A DNA stretch of 24,555 nt from a virus. Position numbers and translations under genes: made by a program. Location of the stretch: positions 1-24,555 of the IMG/VR virus record IMGVR_UViG_3300037189_023406; one strand, written 5' to 3'. Below, piece after piece: positions 7,142 to 13,405 of this stretch; the stretch's first letter is position 1; each line of letters opens with the position of its first letter. The notes beneath the pieces are model-generated. The model worked only from the letters and a program-made list of their open reading frames with translations. It was not told the origin of the DNA and did not search any database.

Positions 7142-7567
7142 TTACAATTTGATTTGAAATCTGTCCTTCATTTGCTGAAGTTTATCTTGCGGAACACCGT
7201 GAACATTTTCACCTTCGTGTCTATTTTCAACAATGACGCTATGAATACGATAATTATATCTTTCAGCCATTTCGTAATATTTTTCCATTTCCCATTCTTG
7301 GGTAAATGTATTAGCCACCACAATTTTTGATATTTCATATTTCATTCTTTCAGCACATTTTTCTTGACAAAAATTATGTGCCAATTTTATTTTCGAAGCA
7401 TCAAAATTGTAATTACCCTTTTCATCAATAAAAAAATCGTCGGCAGATAAAACGTGTGAATCGTCAATCGATAAATTGCGCAATATTATTTGACCCAATG
7501 TTGATTTACCTGAACCAGGTAAACCCCTTAATAATATTAAATCCCCTTTGTATATTTTTTCTTCCAT
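7142..7567 (-). CDS. P-loop polynucleotide/RNA 5'-kinase-like protein (AAA_33, N4BP2L-type)
   Basis: In this 141-residue protein the Walker A motif GLPGSGKST is at 15-23. SADDFF at 41-46 offers Asp43/Asp44 for substrate activation, as in T4 Pnk-type kinases. IVVANTF (82-88) forms the strand with the Asn-Thr sensor, and ENRHEGENVHGVP (114-126) matches the NxHGVP lid region of N4BP2-like kinases. Such kinases phosphorylate 5'-OH ends of polynucleotides, which is what the downstream ligase needs. There is no phosphatase domain, unlike T4 Pnkp. It is first in the RNA-repair operon: kinase, ligase, cREC. The start codon lies just after a terminator and T-rich DNA; no clear promoter was found, so expression may rely on read-through from the lipoprotein gene. 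Confidence 0.85.
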   Translation of the reverse strand: MEEKIYKGDLILLRGLPGSGKSTLGQIILRNLSIDDSHVLSADDFFIDEKGNYNFDASKIKLAHNFCQEKCAERMKYEISKIVVANTFTQEWEMEKYYEMAERYNYRIHSVIVENRHEGENVHGVPQDKLQQMKDRFQIKL

Positions 7568-7588
7568 TTGGAAGTTTTTTTTAAAGTT

Positions 7589-7618
7589 AAAAAAATAGGG
7601 GTCGGGTATACCAACCCC
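7589..7618 (-). terminator. Rho-independent terminator after the lipoprotein gene
   Basis: On the minus strand GGGGTTGG pairs with CCGACCCC around a TATAC loop, with one U-G wobble that exists only in this orientation, followed by TATTTTTTT. It sits between the lipoprotein stop and the kinase start. Confidence 0.8.
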
Positions 7619-7625
7619 CCATTTC

Positions 7626-7820
7626 TTATTTTACAGTTGTTTCAGTTTTAGAACCACCTGTAGTAGAATCTGTTTTAACTGCAGTGCTGTCAGTTGCTTT
7701 AGCTGTTGAATCAACAATTGTTGCAGTAGAGTCAGTTGTTTGAGTTGCGGTTGACCCTGAACCACATGCTGTTAGTGTAAGTGCTACACCAAGAGCCAAT
7801 ACTAATGTAATTTTTTTCAT
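7626..7820 (-). CDS. Small lipoprotein with repeated TDSTA-type units
   Basis: The 64-residue precursor has a lysine start, a hydrophobic stretch and a lipobox Leu-Thr-Ala-Cys19, so the mature lipoprotein is about 46 residues. The mature part is nearly all Ser, Thr, Ala, Asp and Lys with four DSTA/DSTT units, hence probably disordered. It would be lipidated at Cys19 and held at the envelope. Similar short Thr/Asp/Ala-rich lipoproteins occur in flavobacterial chromosomes, so a host origin is plausible. It is an independent unit: an exact-spacing host-type promoter (TTG-N19-TATATTTA) in front and a terminator behind, the form of a phage moron. Superinfection exclusion or surface change is possible; nothing in the sequence proves a role. 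Confidence 0.8.
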   Translation of the reverse strand: MKKITLVLALGVALTLTACGSGSTATQTTDSTATIVDSTAKATDSTAVKTDSTTGGSKTETTVK

Positions 7821-7826
7821 ATACCT

Positions 7827-7856
7827 TAAATATACGAAAAATAAGGCAGATTACAA
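7827..7856 (-). promoter_or_regulatory. Host-type (Bacteroidetes sigma-A) promoter for the lipoprotein gene
   Basis: Minus strand: TTG (7854-7856), 19-nt spacer, TATATTTA (7827-7834), one mismatch from TAnnTTTG. The start site would fall at about 7821, making the mRNA nearly leaderless at the ATG (7820). Confidence 0.6.
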
Positions 7857-7867
7857 AATATATTAAT

Positions 7868-7896
7868 AAAAAAACCCCAACGAGTTGTCGGGGTTT
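7868..7896 (-). terminator. Terminator between clpC-like and lipoprotein genes
   Basis: On the minus strand CCCC and CAAC pair with GTTG and GGGG with a GA bulge, flanked by AAA/TTT and ending in a run of T's (complement of 7868-7874). It ends either the clpC-like transcript or a short separate one. Confidence 0.75.
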
Positions 7897-7957
7897 AAGG
7901 TCTTTCAGTGAGTTCAACGTCACTTACTTTTGAAAAAAACGAAAAGGTAATCGACAA
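7895..7957 (-). other. Possible 20-codon microprotein or small-RNA region with a rare Shine-Dalgarno
   Basis: On the minus strand GGAGG (7964-7968) lies 6 nt before a TTG (7955-7957) that opens a 20-codon frame (SITFSFFSKVSDVELTERP after the start) ending exactly at the terminator stem. A TATTTATA element (7974-7981) lies just upstream. Together this is a possible transcription unit of about 100 nt. A strong GGAGG is very unusual in this window. It could be a microprotein, an attenuator-like leader, a small RNA, or merely the 3' end of the clpC-like mRNA. Confidence 0.25.
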
Positions 7958-7973
7958 AGAGAACCTCCAAGGA

Positions 7974-7981
7974 TATAAATA
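7974..7981 (-). promoter_or_regulatory. TATTTATA element on the minus strand
   Basis: TATAAATA on the plus strand reads TATTTATA followed by T on the minus strand, 25 nt after the clpC-like stop and just before the GGAGG region. It has the same form as the plus-strand late-type elements; function inferred. Confidence 0.3.
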
Positions 7982-8006
7982 TATAAATTTTAGAAAAAAT
8001 TAAATA

Positions 8007-10025
8007 TTAAATAACTTTTTTTGCAATAAATAATTTTTCATCCTTAAATTTAATGGTAATTGATTGATTTTCAACAATATTACCTTTTAAAATCTCTTCG
8101 CTTAAGAAATCCTCTAAAAGATTTTGTATGATTCTTTTAAGAGGACGTGCACCATATTCTTCTTGTGAGTTTAATTCAAATACTCTGTTTAATAAAGTTT
8201 TATCAAAATTAATTTTGTATCCTTTTTCTTTTAAACGATTTGATAACTTATCGATTTCAATGGCGATGATTTTTTTCATCGTTTCTTCATTAAGTGCGTT
8301 GAATAAAATAATATCATCGATACGATTTAAAAACTCGGGATTGAATTGTTGCTTCAATGCTTTTTGAATCATTGATTTTCTAACCTCAAGTTGTTCTTCT
8401 TCTTTACCTTTTAAATTAAAGCCGACACCACCACCTAATTCAGATACACGTTTAGCACCAACATTAGATGTCATGATAATAATCGTATTTGTAAAATTAA
8501 CTTTTCTACCAAATGAATCGGTTAAGTGACCTTCATCTAAAATTTGAAGTAAAATATTAAACACGTCTTTGTGTGCTTTTTCAATTTCGTCAAATAACAC
8601 AACGGAGAATGGATTGTTTTTTATCTTCTCAGTTAATTGACCACCTTCATCATATCCAACATAACCCGGAGGTGAACCAATTAATTTAGATACGTTATGT
8701 TTCTCCATGAACTCACTCATATCAACGCGAATGATTTTATCAGGGTCGCCAAATAATAATTCCGCAATTGATTTAGCTAAGAATGTTTTACCAACACCCG
8801 TTGAACCTAAGAATATAAATGAACCAATTGGTTTATTCGCATCTTTAATACCAACGCGATTTCTTCTAATCGCTTTTGATATTGTGGTGATAGCATCATC
8901 TTGACCAATAACCTTAGCTTGTAAAATTTGTTCCATTTTTAAAAGCTTCTCAGTTTCTTTAGCATCCAATTTAGTAATTGGAACACCAGTCATATTAGTG
9001 ATGATAGTATAAACATCATCAACACTAACAGGGGTCTTATTATCTTTTAATGAATCAGCCCACTTTTGTTTTTCAACATCTAATTTAGTGTTAAGCTTTT
9101 TTTCGTCATCGCGTAACTTAGCTGCTTGTTCGTAATTTTGCTTTTTAACGACATCAAGCTTCTTATCCTTAATTTCATCAATTTCTTTTTTTAATTTTTC
9201 AATTGAATCGGGAACACGGCTTGTTACTTTCTTTTCAGAACCCAACTCATCCAAAACATCGATTGCTTTATCAGGGAATTGTCTATCGGTAATATATCTA
9301 CCTGATAATTTGACGATTGTTTGAATAACATCGTCTTGATATAATACCTTATGAAACGTTTCGTAAGATGGTTGTAAATTTTTTAAGATTTCAACCGTTT
9401 CAGCAGCTGTTGGTTCTTGTAAAATAATTTTTTGGAAGCGACGAACTAAAGCAGCATCTTTTTCAATATGTTTTTTGAATTCATCAAACGTTGTTGCACC
9501 AATACATTGTATTTCACCGCGTGCAAGCGCAGGCTTTAATATATTAGCAGCATCCATTGCACCACTTGCATTACCAGCACCAACCATAGTATGTAATTCA
9601 TCGATGAAAACAATTACATTTGGTTCAGCTTGTAATTCATTTAATATTGCTTTAATTCTTTCTTCAAATTGACCACGATATTTTGTTCCTGCAACTAATG
9701 ATGTTAAATCTAAAGAAACTAATCTTTTATCCAAAAGATTGGAAGGACATTCACCCTTTTGAATTAATAACGCAAGCTTTTCAACTAACGCTGATTTACC
9801 AACACCAGCATCACCTACAATAACTGCATTATTTTTTTTCTTACGAGATAAAATTTGCGCAATGCGCTTTACCTCTTTATCTCGGCCAACGACAGGATCA
9901 ATCTTTCCTTCTTCAGCCATTTTGTTTAAGTCGCGAGAAAAGTTATCAAGTATCGGCGTTGATGAGCCTTTTCTAACTTTCTTTGGACTGATGGGTGCAC
10001 CATCATCGAAATAATCTACTGACAT
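8007..10025 (-). CDS. clpC-like: ClpC-like AAA+ unfoldase lacking the Clp N-domain
   Basis: HSP100 unfoldases thread proteins into ClpP or disaggregate them. From the ATG at 10025 the product has 672 residues: a short linker with STPILDNFSRDL (22-33), first AAA+ domain with GDAGVGKSA (71-79) and FIDELH (140-145), a short middle region with a UVR-like segment (298-311), second AAA+ domain with GSTGVGKT (407-414) and VVLFDE (475-480), and sensor-2 GARP (625-628). A VGF loop (534-536) matches the ClpP-docking loop of ClpC, which ClpB lacks. The pair of Clp_N repeats, about 150 residues in host ClpC, is missing, so adaptor or substrate choice must differ. A longer frame from 10097 adds 24 hydrophobic residues, but these only translate the promoter. 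No phage ClpP is seen, so host ClpP is the likely partner. It is transcribed divergently from hsp20. Confidence 0.92.
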   Translation of the reverse strand: MSVDYFDDGAPISPKKVRKGSSTPILDNFSRDLNKMAEEGKIDPVVGRDKEVKRIAQILSRKKKNNAVIVGDAGVGKSALVEKLALLIQKGECPSNLLDKRLVSLDLTSLVAGTKYRGQFEERIKAILNELQAEPNVIVFIDELHTMVGAGNASGAMDAANILKPALARGEIQCIGATTFDEFKKHIEKDAALVRRFQKIILQEPTAAETVEILKNLQPSYETFHKVLYQDDVIQTIVKLSGRYITDRQFPDKAIDVLDELGSEKKVTSRVPDSIEKLKKEIDEIKDKKLDVVKKQNYEQAAKLRDDEKKLNTKLDVEKQKWADSLKDNKTPVSVDDVYTIITNMTGVPITKLDAKETEKLLKMEQILQAKVIGQDDAITTISKAIRRNRVGIKDANKPIGSFIFLGSTGVGKTFLAKSIAELLFGDPDKIIRVDMSEFMEKHNVSKLIGSPPGYVGYDEGGQLTEKIKNNPFSVVLFDEIEKAHKDVFNILLQILDEGHLTDSFGRKVNFTNTIIIMTSNVGAKRVSELGGGVGFNLKGKEEEQLEVRKSMIQKALKQQFNPEFLNRIDDIILFNALNEETMKKIIAIEIDKLSNRLKEKGYKINFDKTLLNRVFELNSQEEYGARPLKRIIQNLLEDFLSEEILKGNIVENQSITIKFKDEKLFIAKKVI

Positions 10026-10048
10026 GTGTTTATAATTTAATGTTGATA

Positions 10049-10079
10049 CAAATATAACAATAATTGTGATAAAAACCAA
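10049..10079 (-). promoter_or_regulatory. Host-type promoter of the clpC-like gene
   Basis: Minus strand: TTG (10077-10079), 20-nt spacer, exact TATATTTG (10049-10056), a full match to TAnnTTTG. The start site near 10042 leaves a leader of about 17 nt to the ATG at 10025. Confidence 0.7.
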
Positions 10080-10084
10080 ACCAA

Positions 10085-10095
10085 GACAAATTGTC
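10085..10095. promoter_or_regulatory. Operator-like inverted repeat 1 (GACAA-A-TTGTC)
   Basis: A perfect 5-bp-arm palindrome lies 5 bp upstream of the -33 box of the clpC-like promoter. It shares GACAAA-N-TGTC with the second copy 31 bp away. Confidence 0.45.
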
Positions 10096-10104
10096 AAAAA
10101 AAAT

Positions 10105-10136
10105 TTGTATATTATGACAAAGTGTCAATATTTTTG
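10105..10136 (+). promoter_or_regulatory. Host-type promoter of hsp20
   Basis: TTG (10105-10107), 21-nt spacer, exact TATTTTTG (10129-10136). The start site would be near 10143, about 39 nt before the hsp20 ATG. Confidence 0.65.
10116..10126. promoter_or_regulatory. Operator-like inverted repeat 2 (GACA-AAG-TGTC)
   Basis: The inverted repeat, flanked by T and A so that TGACA/TGTCA pair, lies inside the spacer of the hsp20 promoter. Its centre is 31 bp, about three helical turns, from copy 1. Confidence 0.45.
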
Positions 10137-10181
10137 TTGTGGCAAATAATTTGATTAAATGTAATAAAAAAATATAATACT

Positions 10182-10550
10182 ATGATTACATTATTCAAAG
10201 ACCCATTCTTTCAAGGATTTGAAAGCGTGTTTGAAACATCAAAGTTTCTAAAAACTCCTGAAACTAAAGTTCAGAAAACCGAGACCGAATATAAGGTTTC
10301 ATTAAGCGTCCCTGGTTTAACTAAGGACGATTTAAAAATAACAACCAAAGAAGGTGTCTTAACCATTCAATTTGAAAAAGACGAAAAGGATTTGGAACAC
10401 CATTTCATTGGTTCGTTTGTTAAATCATATAATGTTCCTGATGACGTTAAAGAAAAGGATATCATCGGTAAGGTTGAGAACGGTGTGCTTGAATTGGTGC
10501 TACCAATTGATAAGAAGAAGTCATTGGAAAGACTAATTTCGTTGAATTAA
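10182..10550 (+). CDS. hsp20: Small heat-shock protein, Hsp20 / alpha-crystallin family
   Basis: Hsp20 proteins are ATP-independent holdases that keep unfolding proteins soluble. In this 122-residue protein the alpha-crystallin domain covers about 30-109: ETEYKVSLSVPGLTKDDLKI is the classic first part, GVLTIQF the next strand, and NGVLELVLP (100-108) the conserved A-x-x-x-G-V-L end motif, here with Asn. A short tail ends ISLN, which can act as the I-x-I/L oligomer anchor. The N-terminal arm is short. Hsp20 is found in many T4-type phages, often near head genes, where it may help capsid protein folding. Divergent pairing with a ClpC-like unfoldase and shared operator-like sites suggest a joint protein-quality-control response. 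Confidence 0.92.
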   Translation: MITLFKDPFFQGFESVFETSKFLKTPETKVQKTETEYKVSLSVPGLTKDDLKITTKEGVLTIQFEKDEKDLEHHFIGSFVKSYNVPDDVKEKDIIGKVENGVLELVLPIDKKKSLERLISLN

Positions 10551-10634
10551 CAAAATTTTTTAATATTTTTTGCTCAAAATTTTTTTTTACCGAATTTTTT
10601 GTATAAATTTATTACACACCTAAATTATATACAT

Positions 10635-10883
10635 ATGAGTATTAAAAAAGAAAAAATCAACGGAAGGATGATTGATTTGAACATCACATCATCAAGTCTT
10701 AAATCGGCTTCATTCGATTGTTTGACTGAAAAATTAGTTGTTAATTTTAACAACGGCGCATCTTACGAATACAGAAAGGTCCCAACTTTGTTATTCACAA
10801 AGTTCAGATTATCTGAATCGCAAGGTAAGTTTTTCAATCGTTACATTGCAAAGCAATTTAAGTTCAAAAAAGTTTCAAACTAA
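10635..10883 (+). CDS. KTSC-domain protein, copy 1
   Basis: KTSC is a domain of about 60 residues named after its similarity to a lysyl-tRNA synthetase C-terminal part; its function is not known. In this 82-residue protein it shows SSSLKSASFD (19-28), the strand ASYEYRKVP (42-50), LFTKFRLSESQGKFFN (53-68) and IAKQFKFKKV (71-80). The start at 10635 is preferred over the in-frame ATG at 10599 because it makes this protein align end to end with the paralogue downstream (MSIxxExING). It is followed by a terminator, so it can be a single-gene unit. An AT-rich leader of about 80 nt separates it from hsp20, with no clear promoter match. Confidence 0.85.
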   Translation: MSIKKEKINGRMIDLNITSSSLKSASFDCLTEKLVVNFNNGASYEYRKVPTLLFTKFRLSESQGKFFNRYIAKQFKFKKVSN

Positions 10884-10890
10884 AGATAAG

Positions 10891-10915
10891 CCCCGAGAAA
10901 TCGGGGTTTTCTTTT
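10891..10915 (+). terminator. Rho-independent terminator with GAAA tetraloop
   Basis: CCCCGA (10891-10896) pairs with TCGGGG (10901-10906) around GAAA, followed by a T-rich tract. It separates the two KTSC genes. Confidence 0.85.
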
Positions 10916-10918
10916 TGG

Positions 10919-10926
10919 TATTTATT
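10919..10926 (+). promoter_or_regulatory. TATTTATT, near match to the late-promoter-like element
   Basis: One mismatch from TATTTATA. It lies directly behind a terminator and 26 nt before the ATG at 10953. Confidence 0.3.
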
Positions 10927-10952
10927 AGATATATTATTAAAAAATAACTAAT

Positions 10953-11198
10953 ATGTCTATTTTATCTGAAGCAATAAATGGTAAAGAAATCTCTGTTACC
11001 ATCAAATCATCTAACATTACGGCCGCCACTTATGACACCGAAGCGGAAACATTAGCAATAACATTTAATACTGGTGGTATTTATGTATATAATAAAGTTC
11101 CTTGGGCGCTATTCACTAAATTTAGAATGGCTGACTCCCAAGGAAAATTCTTTAACGAGAAAATCGCTAAGAATCACGAATATACCAAAGTAAAATGA
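10953..11198 (+). CDS. KTSC-domain protein, copy 2
   Basis: This 81-residue paralogue of the preceding KTSC gene is collinear over its whole length: MSIxxExING start, KSSNITAATYD (18-28), GGIYVYNKVP (41-50), LFTKFRMADSQGKFFN (53-68), IAKNHEYTKV (71-80). The pair is clearly a tandem duplication that has since diverged. Unlike copy 1 it is coupled to the next gene: its stop overlaps the ATG of the nucleotidyltransferase (ATGA, 11195-11198). Copy 2 therefore probably works with that enzyme. The molecular role of KTSC is unknown. Confidence 0.85.
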   Translation: MSILSEAINGKEISVTIKSSNITAATYDTEAETLAITFNTGGIYVYNKVPWALFTKFRMADSQGKFFNEKIAKNHEYTKVK

Positions 11199-11941
11199 GT
11201 TTATTTGAAGAATTAATTGAGGATAAGGAAGGTGACGAAAGGATTATTAAATCTTTTGAAACTAAAGAAGAATTATCCCCTCAAATATTTGAAGGTAACA
11301 AAATGCGCGATGACATCAAGGATAAGTTATTGGAAATAGCTGACGACTTTATTGAAAGCCTTGGCGTTGATTTTTTTATTCATGATATTGTTCTTACGGG
11401 TTCGCTTGCAAATTACAATTGGTCTGATTTTTCAGACGTTGACCTACATATCATGATTGATTTTAAAGAATCGAAATATAATTCCGATATCCTAAAAGAG
11501 TTTTTTGATGCAAAAAAAGCGGTATGGAATGAAAAACATGAAGTAATTGTAAAAGGTTACGATGTTGAATTATACGTTCAAGATGTTGAAGAAGAGCATG
11601 TATCATCCGGTGTTTATTCTGTTTTACACGATAAATGGTTGGTTAAGCCGAGTAAGAATAAGGCGAAGATTGATGACAGAAAAATATTAAGCAAAGGTGA
11701 GGAGTTTGCTAAGAAAATTGACGCTTTGATTGCGCAATCGCAAAAAGGTGTTAATGTTTTAGATAAAATCGAGTCCTTAAGAAAGAAGCTTAAGGAGTTT
11801 AGACAAAGTGGTTTGGATACGGGCGGTGAGTATTCTTATGAAAATTTAACCTTCAAACTATTGCGTAGAAACGGATATATTGAAAAACTATTAAAATTAA
11901 AAACAAGCATTACGGATAAAAAATTGTCTGTGGCACAATAA
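11195..11941 (+). CDS. Nucleotidyltransferase, polymerase-beta fold
   Basis: In this 248-residue protein the pol-beta NTase signature is clear: LTGSLANYNWSDFSDVDLHI (67-86), with the Gly69-Ser70 pair and metal-binding Asp81 and Asp83. A third acidic residue is expected in YDVELYV (Asp123 or Glu125). Residues 1-60 and 145-248 are helical and Lys/Glu-rich. Such enzymes transfer NMP groups to RNA, proteins or small molecules; the substrate cannot be told here. It overlaps the KTSC gene by four bases. Its N-terminus (MSLFEEL) and position before the head genes would also permit a packaged protein. It is not a tRNA CCA-adding enzyme by length or motifs, and no HEPN partner of a toxin-antitoxin pair is seen. 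Confidence 0.85.
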   Translation: MSLFEELIEDKEGDERIIKSFETKEELSPQIFEGNKMRDDIKDKLLEIADDFIESLGVDFFIHDIVLTGSLANYNWSDFSDVDLHIMIDFKESKYNSDILKEFFDAKKAVWNEKHEVIVKGYDVELYVQDVEEEHVSSGVYSVLHDKWLVKPSKNKAKIDDRKILSKGEEFAKKIDALIAQSQKGVNVLDKIESLRKKLKEFRQSGLDTGGEYSYENLTFKLLRRNGYIEKLLKLKTSITDKKLSVAQ

Positions 11942-11970
11942 ATACCCTTATTTTTTTCCGTATTACAATG

Positions 11971-11978
11971 TATTTATA
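11971..11978 (+). promoter_or_regulatory. TATTTATA late-promoter-like element
   Basis: An exact TATTTATA followed by T lies 32 nt before the ATG at 12011, at the head of the structural gene block. No -33 TTG is present. Confidence 0.45.
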
Positions 11979-12010
11979 TGATAAGAATAAGTTAACTTAA
12001 TTATTAAAAA

Positions 12011-13000
12011 ATGGCAGATTTGAAACCAGTCGGTAGCGAAAAGTTACAAGGTGACGAGAAAATGAAAAGAATTCTCGAATTAACATACTACGGTAACAAT
12101 AAAAAATCCTCAACAACTAAACCTGAGTTAGTAAAAGAATCTAAAATAGGTGGTGTATATGGTATCGTTAAAGAAAAAGACGGTTACTATGTTAAAAGAG
12201 GTTTAAATGAATCATCACTCGATTATATCGGTGGTATGTTCATGAAAAATAAAAACAAATTTAGCTCATACGGCGAAGCTTTAAAAAGATTAAATCTTAT
12301 TCAAGGTCAAGACGAGTTAAACGAAGCAACAAAGTATGTTTTAAAACCATCAAAACCTGAAGCGGAATTACCGGAACAAGACATGCCACCTGCACCGGCT
12401 CCTGCACCTGAAGATGCGGCTGCTCCTGCACCTGATGCCGCACCGGCTCCTGATGCTGCTCCTGCTCCAGAAATGGGCGATGCACCTGATGGTCCTGATA
12501 CCGCAGATTCTGTAGGTAGTGGTGACGAAGAAGGAAAGCGTTCAAGCTATATGGCTGAAGTTCAAAAATACGCGGGTAAATTAGGTCAAGAATTAAGAGA
12601 CCAACATGAGAAAATGGAAAGCGATGATATCAAATACGTTTTAAACATGATTATATCTGCGGTTGATTTAGACAAATTAGACGATGAAGATATTGAAGAA
12701 ATAGGTAAGAAATTTGAAAGAGACGAAGAAGGTGAAGAAGGTGGTGAACAACCAACAGGTGAAGAGCCTGCTGTTGAGCCAGAAGCTGCTCCTGACGCTC
12801 CTGATCAAGATATGGGCGAGGGAATGAATGCTCTTGAGGCATTTGTAAATTCAGGCGCACCTGCTCAACAAAATGAAACAAGTTTATCTGACTACATGGA
12901 TGAAAACAATTCTATGGATGGTGGTGATAAAACTGAATACATTGATTTAGAAGAAATAAAAAAAGCATTAGGTAATACTTTAAGCAAATACTTCAAATAA
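12011..13000 (+). CDS. Probable virion/prohead protein with Pro-Ala-rich linker
   Basis: This 329-residue acidic protein has an N-terminal segment with ILELTYYGNNK (21-31), a small domain (about 45-110), a Pro/Ala/Asp linker with PAPAPAPED-type repeats (about 126-155), a helical domain (179-236) with KYAGKLGQELRDQ and YVLNMIISAVDLDKL, a Glu/Gly/Pro stretch (238-270) and a helical tail. LNE followed by a small residue occurs at 65-68 and 103-106, similar to prohead-protease sites. It opens the head-gene block behind a TATTTATA element and is followed after 3 nt by the next gene. Alternating helical and disordered parts are typical of internal head or core proteins. I do not recognise a named family. 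Confidence 0.75.
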   Translation: MADLKPVGSEKLQGDEKMKRILELTYYGNNKKSSTTKPELVKESKIGGVYGIVKEKDGYYVKRGLNESSLDYIGGMFMKNKNKFSSYGEALKRLNLIQGQDELNEATKYVLKPSKPEAELPEQDMPPAPAPAPEDAAAPAPDAAPAPDAAPAPEMGDAPDGPDTADSVGSGDEEGKRSSYMAEVQKYAGKLGQELRDQHEKMESDDIKYVLNMIISAVDLDKLDDEDIEEIGKKFERDEEGEEGGEQPTGEEPAVEPEAAPDAPDQDMGEGMNALEAFVNSGAPAQQNETSLSDYMDENNSMDGGDKTEYIDLEEIKKALGNTLSKYFK

Positions 13001-13003
13001 CAA

Positions 13004-13405
13004 ATGCATCTAATATATGTCAATGAAATCGGCTCCGATTACAAAGGTCAAAAGCAATACGAATTCATCTTCAGTGAATCCACTGAAATTGACATGGGTG
13101 AATGGTTTGTAATTCCCGCATCTGCATCAACCCAACCAAAATCTCCTGACATGGAATATGTCGATGTGGTTGGTTTATTAAAAAATACTGATTTACAATT
13201 AGACTTAATTCAAGACTCCGATTATTTCGGAGTCATTGATGCTGTAGATGGTGTCATAGCGTTAGCATGGGAAAAATTCGATTTTGACGCCGAAAATGAA
13301 AGGTTAACTTTTAAATTCGGAGAATCGATTGATAGCGTAACTAAAAAATTAAAACAAAGGTCATTTGTTTTATTAAAAGAAGAAATAAATTTCAAGAATA
13401 TATGA
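13004..13405 (+). CDS. Hypothetical protein in head-gene block
   Basis: This 133-residue protein begins MHLIYVNEIGSDYKGQKQYE and is probably mixed alpha/beta, with repeated strand-like segments such as YEFIFSE and EWFVIPAS and a final FVLLKEEI strand. There is no signal, span or low complexity. It sits 3 nt after the preceding gene and its stop overlaps the next start by four bases (ATGA), so it is tightly coupled within the virion operon. A compact, single-domain structural or assembly protein is likely from position alone. No family recognised. Confidence 0.75.
   Translation: MHLIYVNEIGSDYKGQKQYEFIFSESTEIDMGEWFVIPASASTQPKSPDMEYVDVVGLLKNTDLQLDLIQDSDYFGVIDAVDGVIALAWEKFDFDAENERLTFKFGESIDSVTKKLKQRSFVLLKEEINFKNI

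Noticed and set aside
7094-7330. Plus-strand frame opposite the kinase
   Set aside because: Overlaps antisense to a kinase with clear Walker A and lid motifs; no motif of its own.
7732-7923. 63-residue minus-strand frame starting with GTG
   Set aside because: It translates a terminator hairpin, the lipoprotein promoter and part of the lipoprotein gene in another frame.
10026-10097. N-terminal extension of the ClpC-like frame with 24 hydrophobic residues, as if membrane-anchored
   Set aside because: It translates the promoter region: exact TTG-N20-TATATTTG and an operator-like site lie there. The ATG at 10025 begins residues that align with ClpC linkers.
10599-10634. Upstream in-frame ATG of KTSC copy 1
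   Set aside because: The start at 10635 gives full end-to-end alignment with copy 2; the extra residues come from AT-rich leader DNA.
12297-12881. Two minus-strand frames opposite the Pro-Ala protein
   Set aside because: Antisense shadows of Pro/Ala/Glu-rich coding DNA with biased composition.
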